Below are positions 24,545-32,471 of a stretch of DNA of 44,786 bases, in pieces. Numbering within the stretch: the first letter of the stretch is position 1; each line of letters opens with the position of its first letter. The translations under genes and the position numbers were made by a program. Source of the DNA: Akkermansia muciniphila. Lineage in GTDB: Bacteria; Verrucomicrobiota; Verrucomicrobiia; Verrucomicrobiales; Akkermansiaceae. The notes under the pieces are model-generated. The model made no database searches, was not told the origin of the DNA, and worked only from the letters and a program-made list of their open reading frames with translations. The DNA lies in contig CAMAYN010000007.1 in the NCBI GenBank assembly GCA_945862285.1, positions 1 through 44,786 of the forward strand, given 5' to 3'.

Positions 24545-25729
24545 ATGACTACCATTGGCACGCCTTTTACCGACAACGCAACTCGTGTGATGATTTGCGG
24601 TTCCGGGGAACTTGGCAAGGAGGTCGTAATCGAATTACAGCGATTCGGTATCGAAGTAATTGCTGTGGATAGCTATGCAAATGCCCCCGCAATGCAAGTG
24701 GCGGATCGATGCCATGTACTATCAATGCTTGACGGAATAGCGTTGCGAGACGTTATTGAAAAGGAGCAACCGCATTTCATTGTGCCGGAAGTTGAGGCCA
24801 TTGCGACTGATGTTCTAGCAGCGATTGAATCCGAAGGGCGTGCAATCGTAATCCCTACCGCACGCGCGACGCAACTCACGATGAATCGTGAAGGCATCCG
24901 CCGACTTGCCGCGGAAGATCTCGGACTAAAAACATCGCCCTACCGATTTGCCACGAACGAGGAAGAATTTCGTGCGGCGGTCGCTGAAATTGGCATTCCC
25001 TGTGTGGTCAAGCCGATTATGAGTTCATCGGGAAAAGGGCAAAGCACCATCAAAAAAGCCGATGATATCCAAGCTGCATGGGACTACGCACAAAAAGGCG
25101 GACGCGCCGGGAAAGGAAAAGTCATCGTCGAGGGTTTTGTGGATTTCGACTATGAAATCACCCAATTAACCATTCGGCACATCGGCGGAACATCGTTTTG
25201 TGAACCGATTGGGCATATTCAAATTGATGGCGACTACCGAGAAAGTTGGCAGCCTCAGCCCATGAGTGAAATCGCTCGGCAACGCGCCCAAGAATACGCC
25301 AAAATTATCACCGATCGCTTAGGCGGTCGCGGTATTTTTGGCGTGGAGCTATTTGTAAAAGGCGAGGAGGTTATTTTTTCCGAAGTATCGCCACGTCCAC
25401 ACGACACAGGCATGGTGACAATGATTTCACAGGATCTCTCTCAATTCGCCCTGCATGCCCGCGCCATTTTAGGATTACCCATTCCATCGATCCGCTTTGT
25501 TGGTCCTTCGGCATCTGCGGTTTTACTCGTCGATGGTGAATCGAACTCGATTCAATATGGCAATCTTGAAAATGCTCTATCCCTTCCCGATACCCAAATT
25601 CGCCTATTCGGAAAACCAAATGTTCACGGAAAACGCCGTATGGGAGTTGCTCTTGCGCGTGATGAAGATCTCGACCGTGCTCGCGAAAAAGCACGTAAGG
25701 TAAGCGATTCGATTCGTGTTACTCTCTAG
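24545..25729 (+). CDS. purT: Formate-dependent GAR transformylase
   Basis: The 394-residue protein is an ATP-grasp enzyme with the PurT pattern. The N-terminal Rossmann-like part has [20 protein letters not shown], the ATP-grasp centre has [12 protein letters not shown], and metal-binding and closing segments include [16 protein letters not shown]. It makes formyl-GAR from formate and ATP in the third step of purine synthesis, without folate. Length is exactly in the family range. It is a single gene between divergent rseP and convergent DUF2809. A promoter with a leaderless arrangement sits just ahead. Confidence 0.96.
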   Translation: MTTIGTPFTDNATRVMICGSGELGKEVVIELQRFGIEVIAVDSYANAPAMQVADRCHVLSMLDGIALRDVIEKEQPHFIVPEVEAIATDVLAAIESEGRAIVIPTARATQLTMNREGIRRLAAEDLGLKTSPYRFATNEEEFRAAVAEIGIPCVVKPIMSSSGKGQSTIKKADDIQAAWDYAQKGGRAGKGKVIVEGFVDFDYEITQLTIRHIGGTSFCEPIGHIQIDGDYRESWQPQPMSEIARQRAQEYAKIITDRLGGRGIFGVELFVKGEEVIFSEVSPRPHDTGMVTMISQDLSQFALHARAILGLPIPSIRFVGPSASAVLLVDGESNSIQYGNLENALSLPDTQIRLFGKPNVHGKRRMGVALARDEDLDRAREKARKVSDSIRVTL

Positions 25730-25735
25730 AATTTT

Positions 25736-26149
25736 TCATCGCTTCTTTGCCACTCCTGTCGTGACTCCAGCGGCGATGATGATGCCAACTAAATAGGCAA
25801 ATAAATCAGGCCAATGAAATACACTGCCGAGAATCAATCGACCAAGGAGAGTCGAGCGTAGGCTATCGATCCATGGCGCATGATAAATTTGGGAGAACTC
25901 GACAAACCATGAGAAACACAAAGCCTGCAACGCCAAGCTACTCACGGATCGCTTGGGCATGAGAAATCCGATCCCGAAAAAAACCATCATTGCCCAAATC
26001 GCATCTCCACCGTATTTAGAATGCCATTTCGGTAGGAGTATCCAGCCAGATCGCCACAGCAAGCCGAGAAGCATCGAGAAAATCACTGCCATCACATAGA
26101 ACCAGCGGCTATTTTTCCTAGTTTTAACAAATCCCATCTTTCGTGGCAT
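25736..26149 (-). CDS. DUF2809 membrane protein
   Basis: The small membrane protein has about four hydrophobic helices and the conserved DUF2809 centre: FSQIYHAPWIDSLRSTLLGR, then LILGSVFHWPDLFAYLVG. The function of the family is not established. The preferred start is 26149 (MPRKMGFVKTRK), giving about 137 residues; the open frame allows ten more, and the ATG at MGFVK is also possible. It is convergent with purT, with only six bases between their stops, and no clear terminator is visible between them. Confidence 0.75.
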   Translation of the reverse strand: MPRKMGFVKTRKNSRWFYVMAVIFSMLLGLLWRSGWILLPKWHSKYGGDAIWAMMVFFGIGFLMPKRSVSSLALQALCFSWFVEFSQIYHAPWIDSLRSTLLGRLILGSVFHWPDLFAYLVGIIIAAGVTTGVAKKR

Positions 26150-26252
26150 CGATACTAACGATCCGTAATCCGCAATCAAAGAAATTCACAATAATCATTT
26201 CAGAAATTAACAAACTCTCCTACAGGAAAAATCTTTTCCCTAATGGAAAAAA

Positions 26253-27134
26253 GTGCATCATTTCGCTATGAAGCCACCGATTGTTGCCGCACAAAAAATC
26301 GCTATTGCGCATGGAATTCAACCGGATCGATGCGAGATCTTACAGGATGGGCATACAATCGTAGTTCGTCTAACAGATTCCTTGGTGGCGCGCATCGTCA
26401 CGGAACCAAATGGCCCGCGCCAAGGCACTTCATGGTTTACCCGCGAGACTTCCATCGCTGCCCATCTGAGCAAATATCAAGCACCGGTGATTCCGCTTTT
26501 TGATGACATTCCACCTGTGGCGCACACGGAGGATGGATATACGATGAATTTTTGGCAATACGTTTCCGTTGTCGAAGCTCCAGCCTCTCCAAGCGAAATG
26601 GCAATCACACTTCATCGCTGCCATGAAATCCTAAAAACTTTTCCTGAACATTTGCCGTCACTCGCAATTTTGCATGAAAGTAGCGCCATTCTTGAAGAAA
26701 ATGCCGTTCAGTTGGCATTTGATCCTTCCTGCATACGTTTGCTGCGAGATAAGTTAGAAAAATCGATCGACCAACTTGCACGCATGCCTCACCAAGCATT
26801 GCATGGTGATGCACACACAGGCAATCTTCTTACTACCTCGCAAGGAGTGCTGTGGACAGACTGGGAAGATGCCTTTTCAGGTCCAATCGAGTGGGACATT
26901 GCTTCCTTAATTTGGAATGCGAAATTGTTCGATGGCGATACTTTTTCCGTTGATCAAATCTTGTCGGCCTATCAATCGGGTGGAAGCGCGATTGATCAAG
27001 ATGCACTCGACCAATGCCTCATCGCCCGAGCCGCTGTGATGAGCGCGTGGTATCCGATTCTTTATCCGAATCCATCGCCAGAACGCATACGCAAACTCCA
27101 ACACCGCATGGACTGGCTGCGAAGCTGCGGATGA
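26253..27134 (+). CDS. Aminoglycoside phosphotransferase-family kinase
   Basis: The approximately 290-residue protein has the APH/choline-kinase fold. The Brenner-type catalytic loop is HGDAHTGNLL, followed by the metal-binding Asp in WTDWEDAFSGPIEWD. A Lys or Arg-containing beta strand near VVRLTDSLVARIV would hold ATP. Members phosphorylate small alcohols, sugars or antibiotics; the substrate here cannot be predicted, and resistance should not be assumed. A GTG at 26253 and an ATG at 26268 (MKPPIVAAQ) are both possible; GGAAAA ahead of the GTG suits the earlier one. Confidence 0.85.
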   Translation: MHHFAMKPPIVAAQKIAIAHGIQPDRCEILQDGHTIVVRLTDSLVARIVTEPNGPRQGTSWFTRETSIAAHLSKYQAPVIPLFDDIPPVAHTEDGYTMNFWQYVSVVEAPASPSEMAITLHRCHEILKTFPEHLPSLAILHESSAILEENAVQLAFDPSCIRLLRDKLEKSIDQLARMPHQALHGDAHTGNLLTTSQGVLWTDWEDAFSGPIEWDIASLIWNAKLFDGDTFSVDQILSAYQSGGSAIDQDALDQCLIARAAVMSAWYPILYPNPSPERIRKLQHRMDWLRSCG

Positions 27135-27220
27135 TTGAGGGAGAACGTCGGAGAGGCTTACTCTTTACTCCGTTGATAAGAATCGCTTTACTTCATCCAT
27201 TCATTCCCATTCCTGCTGTC

Positions 27221-30091
27221 ATGTCATTTCAAAAAATTATCTTTCGCACAATCATCGCAGGCGTTTTTTCTTCCTCTGCCATTTCCTTCCCAGAGACTCC
27301 CGACAAACGCCCCATCGCTCATTCTGACTTCGACGCATGGCGCACCGTTTCCTCACCTACTGTAGCTCGTGACGGTTCATGGTTGGCCTATGCCTACATG
27401 CCGCAAGAAGGTGATGGCGATCTCATGCTGTGCCAACTCGCGACCGATCAGCGACTTCGCGTCCCCATCGGTGCCCTACCACCTGCGCCGACCGAAGGTT
27501 CCGAGGAAAACCCTGAAAAACCAGCACCACGACGCCAGCCAACGATCGTTTTCACCAAGGATGCACGTTTCGTTGTAGCAACGCTTTTCCCGAACCTGAG
27601 CGATACCATTGCTGCCAAAAGAGCGAAGAAAAAACGTGCCGATCTTCCTCAAGAAGGAATTGTCATCACCAAACTCGCCACAGTAGATACGACGCGTATT
27701 CTCGGTGTAAAAAATTTCCAAATCCCATCGAAAGGCGGGAATCTGCTCGCCTATCTAAAAACTCGCGTTGACGAACAAAAACCAGGAAAAAAATATGGCA
27801 GCGAACTCATTCTTCGCGATCTATCGGCAGGAGGTGAGAAGTCATTTCCGAATGTTCTCGAATACTCTTTGACTCGCGACGGAGCTGTGTTGGTATTCAC
27901 CGTTGCCTCAAAAACTGAATCCGAAAACGGCGTCTTCGTCGCAAAGACAGACACCGATGCCGCGCCGATTCCTCTGATTTCTGGTCCAGGGCAATATAAG
28001 AACCTCAAATGGGATCGCATGCAGACTCGACTCGCTTTCCTTACCGATCGTGCGGAAGTGGATGCCCCGCAACCACGCTTTGCCGCGTGTCTCTGGTCGC
28101 GCACTACGGAAGGACTTGCGTCTTCCTCACCAGCGATCGAAATCGTTTCAGCCACTACCGATGGCGTCCCCTCAGGCTCCAGTCCCACAGAGGATTCCAT
28201 GTTGGACTTCACCTTCGACGGCAAAAAAATACTGGTTTCCACGGCACCCACACCACCTCCGCCTGATCAACGCCTCGCGACTCTCATCGATGAAGAAAAA
28301 ATCTCCGCTGATCTCTGGCACTGGAAAGACGATTACCTACCTTCCGTACAAAAAGTCCGTGCAGCCCAAGAAAAAAAGCGCACCTTCCTAGGTGTCTTTG
28401 ATCTCACATCGCGGCGTTTTACTCAACTTGCGGATCCATCTTTAGCCAACGTCATTCTTTGCGACAATGGCTCTCGTGGCGTAGGTTTTGATAATCGCTC
28501 TTACCGCAAACAACTCGACTATGAAGGAGCCTTCGATGACGCATACCTTGTTGATTCTGCCTCTGGAATTCGTCAACTCGTAGCCACAAAAATCGGTGAA
28601 ATCGCGAGCCCGCGTTGGTCGCCAAATAACCGATACATTTGCTATTTCCAAAACAAACATTGGTATGTCATCGATGCCAACAACGCCAAGACCGTATCGC
28701 TCACCGAAGGTCTGAACATCGCCTTTCATAACGAAGACTTTGATCGACCTCAAGAAGCCCCAGCCTACGGATCCGCAGGTTGGACAAGTGATGGGGAATC
28801 ATTCATCGCCTATGATCGCTACGATGTCTGGCAATTTTTTCCCGACGGACGCCCTGCCAGAAATCTAACAGCTTCTCACGGACGTGCAGAGAAAATCTAT
28901 TTTCGCGTCGAAGCGACTATGCCCCGAGAACCGGAAGATGATACCCGCGGGATCGATAGCAATCAGCCATTGATTCTTCGCGGCGAAAGTGAGCAAACCC
29001 GCGCAACAGGATTTTTTCGTACGAATTTCCAAGCAGTGTCTGTCCCTAATCGTTTGTTATGGGCAGATAAAAATTTCAGCTACGCCACTCGTGCGAAAGA
29101 AGCTGATACCGTCGTGCTGGTCGCATCGCGATTTGATGAATATCCCGATCTACACACAACAAATGCCGACTTTGCCACTCCCAAGAAACGATCCGATGGC
29201 GGTAGCCAGATGAAGCCCTTCCAGTGGGGAAGTTCGGAAATGATGTCGTTTCGCAGCGCCGATGGTGTGCCTCTGAATGCCGCGCTGTTCAAACCAGCGA
29301 ATTTTGATCCGAACAAAAAATACCCCGTGATTGTTTACCTCTATGAACGACTTTCACAAACGTTACATTTTTTCTCCCATCCCGCGCCATCGAATGTGAT
29401 CAATCCTGCCTACTATACAAGTAACGGTTACTGCGTGCTGATGCCCGACGTCGTTTACCAAACGGGTTATCCTGGCAAGAGCGCGCTCAACTGCATCCTG
29501 CCTGCCGTTGATGCTTTAGTGGCTCGCGGCTTCATTGATGAAAAGGCAATCGGCATTCAGGGTCATTCCTGGGGCGGATATCAAATTGCCTACATGGTGA
29601 CACAGACCAATCGATTCCGCGCTGCCGCACCCGGTGCCATCGTTTGTAACATGACCAGCGCCTACTCTGGCATCCGTTGGGGATCGGGGCGCACTCGCCA
29701 ACTTCAATACGAAAAATCACAGAGTCGCCTCGGTCAACCCTTACACGTTGCGCCCGATCTTTATTGGGAAAATTCGCCTCTTTTCGCTGTCGATAAAGTC
29801 ACAACGCCACTTTTACTCTTGCATAATGATCGTGATGATGCTGTGCCATGGGAGCAAGGCATCGAGTTTTTCCTTGCGCTGCGGCGTCTTGAAAAAGAGG
29901 CCTACCTTTTCAACTACAACGGCGCTCTCCACGGACTTCGCCGCCGTGTCGAACTCGAAGACTACGCGAAAAGGATGCAACAATTCTTCGACCATCATCT
30001 CAAAGGAGCACCGGCTCCTGAGTGGATGAAAAAAGGGATTCGTTACCTTGATCGCGATGAAGAAAAGCTGCGTCTGCGTGATCAAAAATAA
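27221..30091 (+). CDS. Secreted S9 (prolyl oligopeptidase) family peptidase
   Basis: The approximately 956-residue protein begins with a signal peptide (MSFQKIIFRTIIAGVFSSSA). A long beta-propeller region with WD/TolB-like repeats (WSPNNRYICYF, WTSDGESFIAYD) comes before the alpha/beta hydrolase domain. The catalytic triad is S783 in GHSWGGYQ, D872 in HNDRDDAVPW, and H904 in GALHGLRRR. Such enzymes cut short peptides in the periplasm or outside. I chose ATG 27221 because 69 residues of upstream open frame overlap the previous gene and lack a signal. It is likely its own transcription unit, 86 bases after the kinase. Confidence 0.9.
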   Translation: MSFQKIIFRTIIAGVFSSSAISFPETPDKRPIAHSDFDAWRTVSSPTVARDGSWLAYAYMPQEGDGDLMLCQLATDQRLRVPIGALPPAPTEGSEENPEKPAPRRQPTIVFTKDARFVVATLFPNLSDTIAAKRAKKKRADLPQEGIVITKLATVDTTRILGVKNFQIPSKGGNLLAYLKTRVDEQKPGKKYGSELILRDLSAGGEKSFPNVLEYSLTRDGAVLVFTVASKTESENGVFVAKTDTDAAPIPLISGPGQYKNLKWDRMQTRLAFLTDRAEVDAPQPRFAACLWSRTTEGLASSSPAIEIVSATTDGVPSGSSPTEDSMLDFTFDGKKILVSTAPTPPPPDQRLATLIDEEKISADLWHWKDDYLPSVQKVRAAQEKKRTFLGVFDLTSRRFTQLADPSLANVILCDNGSRGVGFDNRSYRKQLDYEGAFDDAYLVDSASGIRQLVATKIGEIASPRWSPNNRYICYFQNKHWYVIDANNAKTVSLTEGLNIAFHNEDFDRPQEAPAYGSAGWTSDGESFIAYDRYDVWQFFPDGRPARNLTASHGRAEKIYFRVEATMPREPEDDTRGIDSNQPLILRGESEQTRATGFFRTNFQAVSVPNRLLWADKNFSYATRAKEADTVVLVASRFDEYPDLHTTNADFATPKKRSDGGSQMKPFQWGSSEMMSFRSADGVPLNAALFKPANFDPNKKYPVIVYLYERLSQTLHFFSHPAPSNVINPAYYTSNGYCVLMPDVVYQTGYPGKSALNCILPAVDALVARGFIDEKAIGIQGHSWGGYQIAYMVTQTNRFRAAAPGAIVCNMTSAYSGIRWGSGRTRQLQYEKSQSRLGQPLHVAPDLYWENSPLFAVDKVTTPLLLLHNDRDDAVPWEQGIEFFLALRRLEKEAYLFNYNGALHGLRRRVELEDYAKRMQQFFDHHLKGAPAPEWMKKGIRYLDRDEEKLRLRDQK

Positions 30092-30102
30092 TCTCGATCC
30101 GA

Positions 30103-31479
30103 TTAAAACGAGCCACCGAGAGCAAGATGAAGATCGATGCGTGCTTGAAACCTTTGATTGCGGAGTCGAATCAAGCTTGATCTCGCATTATTGGCGCGCC
30201 GCTGAGATTCCAAAACACTGAGAATTTCCGCGCCTTCAAGGCCCTCCGAGTAATCGCGTTCCGATTGCTTTTCCGCCAATGCAGCTTGCTCGACCTCTTT
30301 GCGCAGGAAGGTTTCTTGCTCCGCGAGAGAGTGTTCCGTAGCTAGAGTCGTTTCGATTTCACGAAATGCTTCGAGACAGAGTTGGGCGTAATCGTGGATC
30401 GCAGCGCGATTTCGCTCCAATGCCGCACGAGCCTCGGCTGGATTCTCCCCGCCAGTGAACAGGTTTTGTGTTAGGTTTGCCCCGAGTTGGGAAACGAGAG
30501 AATCAAGTTCGAGGAGTTTGGTGAAATTGTTTGTTGTTTCGCCGGTTGACCCTGTAAGCGAAAGAGAGGGCAAGAGGTTTTTGCGAGCAGCGTCGGCGCG
30601 ACGAGCGGAAGCATACAAACGCGCACGGGCCGCAACCAGATCGGGACGTCGCTCAATAATGTTGGCGGGAATACCTACGGCAACACGTTGGCTGATTTTT
30701 GGCAAATCGTCTTTCTGGGCGATGGATGCTGAAGGATAGCGTCCTAATAATATTTCGAGACTCCGCGCGGCATTATCCCGTTCAAGTTGGCGATCGCGCG
30801 AAACACGTTGCGCCGCTGAAACGTTAGAGCGTCCGAGTTGAACATCTAACGCACGAACATTAGGAACGCCCGCTTTGTAATTTCGCTCGATAATTCGTAA
30901 GTTTTTTTCAAAGGAGGTCTGCGTTTCCTCGGCGAGGCGTAGCTGTTGTGAGGCGCTGATGAAATTTGCATAACTTTTCGTCGTGAGGGCAGCGAGAGAA
31001 AGGCGTGCGCCTCGAAATTGTGCAACTGCGGCATCGAAGTCCGCAACGGTGGCATTTTGAAGATCGCGCAACCGCCCCCAAAGATCGATTTCCCATGAAG
31101 CGCTTAGATTCAGCCCGTAGCGATCATCATCACCATCGGAGCGAAAGGATTGAGATGCGGAATTGCTTGCATTTAGGCGAGGTAGAAGGTTGGCGCGAGC
31201 GATAATGGGTGATTGTTTTGCCGCGCGTAATCGTGCCGCCGTGGCTTGCAGGTCTTGATTGGCCTTCATCGCCTCGTTGACCAGCTTTGTTAGATCGGCA
31301 TCTTGGCAGTCCTCTAACCAATGCGTAGCAATACGTTTTGACTCCATTGAGTTCGCCGCCTTCCATACATCCGGAGTGTGAATCTTCCATTGATCAGCCG
31401 GATGATTGACCGCGATCATTTCACAGGAAGCGATGATGAACAGCAGCCCAAGTGCGGCAGCTATTTTTTTGGGAATCAT
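30103..31479 (-). CDS. TolC/NodT-type outer-membrane efflux lipoprotein
   Basis: The 458-residue protein has a lipoprotein signal (MIPKKIAAALGLLFIIASC, Cys at residue 19) and the outer-membrane factor repeat. Helical hairpins contain NQDLQATAARLRAAK, and the signature IIERRPDLVAARARL and LLPSLSLTGS appear in the second half. It would form the outer-membrane duct of a tripartite pump. No RND or MFP partner gene is nearby, so it must work with components encoded elsewhere. The start at 31479 is preferred to the two upstream Met codons because it gives a clean signal peptide. It is convergent with the S9 peptidase. Confidence 0.9.
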   Translation of the reverse strand: MIPKKIAAALGLLFIIASCEMIAVNHPADQWKIHTPDVWKAANSMESKRIATHWLEDCQDADLTKLVNEAMKANQDLQATAARLRAAKQSPIIARANLLPRLNASNSASQSFRSDGDDDRYGLNLSASWEIDLWGRLRDLQNATVADFDAAVAQFRGARLSLAALTTKSYANFISASQQLRLAEETQTSFEKNLRIIERNYKAGVPNVRALDVQLGRSNVSAAQRVSRDRQLERDNAARSLEILLGRYPSASIAQKDDLPKISQRVAVGIPANIIERRPDLVAARARLYASARRADAARKNLLPSLSLTGSTGETTNNFTKLLELDSLVSQLGANLTQNLFTGGENPAEARAALERNRAAIHDYAQLCLEAFREIETTLATEHSLAEQETFLRKEVEQAALAEKQSERDYSEGLEGAEILSVLESQRRANNARSSLIRLRNQRFQARIDLHLALGGSF

Positions 31480-31621
31480 GGATACGGGAAAATGGAGCAT
31501 TGTGGCCAATGGATACGATAGGTTGAAGGAAACGCGAGACTTTTTGTATACGTCGATCCATCAAACGTTTTTACGAGATCTGTTGGCAAACTCAAGTTTT
31601 CGAGGCAATCCACATGTTTCA

Positions 31622-32347
31622 TCAAAGAATTTCGGATTTACGCATTTTCTCATGTAAGCAAATAAGGCGTTTCAAGTGGACTTCAGGCGTAACATCATCG
31701 CCGTGATTGGGCAGCACCCCCGTAAGGTCGAGTTCCAGTGCCCGAGTCACACTTTTCCGCATTTCGCGCTCATTCGTATTGAAAATTCTTGGCGGCAAAT
31801 GCGAAAAATGTTCATAACTTGCAAAGAGATCAGCAGCGAAAAGGAGTTTCCTTGTTGAGCAATAGAATCCGCAATGCCCCGCTGTATGCCCAGGAAGATG
31901 AATCATCTTGAGGCCCTGCCATATTTCTAACATATCGCCATCATGCAATAGACGATCGGGAGAAAATGTTTTAAACCCCAGCAGCGGACGTCCAAGGGAT
32001 TCGAGTAATCCAGTAAATTTCGCTACGCCATGGTAACAAGCTGATCCAGAATAATGTGCCCTATCAAGCTCTGGCGCAGCAACCCATGCTCCTGTGATTG
32101 ACGCGAGTCGATGAATATTCAAAATATGATCAAGATGACCATGAGTAACGACAATCCCAACGATGCGCTCATTGGCCCATCCACGTTTGTCTAAGGCTTG
32201 CAGCAGTTGATTAGTCCCTCCGATGAACCCACCATCAATGAGATAGAGTCCCTGCGCATCCCGCAAAACATAGAAACTCACCCCAAAAGAGCGAACTTTT
32301 AGCGTGTCTTCGTCGATCAAATTTTTCTGGCGATTCACGTGATTCAC
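31622..32347 (-). CDS. MBL-fold metallo-hydrolase
   Basis: The 241-residue protein shows the metallo-beta-lactamase-fold metal motif THGHLDH (residues 68-74), followed by HLPGHTAGHCGFY and LFAADLF. These supply the other His and Asp ligands. Family members include glyoxalase II, thioesterases and N-acyl-lactonases; the sequence does not tell which. There is no signal peptide, so it is cytoplasmic. It lies upstream of the efflux lipoprotein on the same strand, with 142 bases between, and is divergent from the sialate esterase-like gene. Confidence 0.88.
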   Translation of the reverse strand: MNHVNRQKNLIDEDTLKVRSFGVSFYVLRDAQGLYLIDGGFIGGTNQLLQALDKRGWANERIVGIVVTHGHLDHILNIHRLASITGAWVAAPELDRAHYSGSACYHGVAKFTGLLESLGRPLLGFKTFSPDRLLHDGDMLEIWQGLKMIHLPGHTAGHCGFYCSTRKLLFAADLFASYEHFSHLPPRIFNTNEREMRKSVTRALELDLTGVLPNHGDDVTPEVHLKRLICLHEKMRKSEIL

Positions 32348-32471
32348 TACGTCGAACTTTTATGCTGATTTCTCCTTGGTTGCAAATCATCTTCCGACGC
32401 GTAGGCAAAAATCCTGAATAACCGCGGTTTTTTCTTACGTATGGTAAGCACTGTTTATCGAAATCACTCCT

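Noticed and set aside
26253-27134. Aminoglycoside resistance gene
   Set aside because: The fold is that of the APH family, but nothing in the sequence or context points to an antibiotic substrate.
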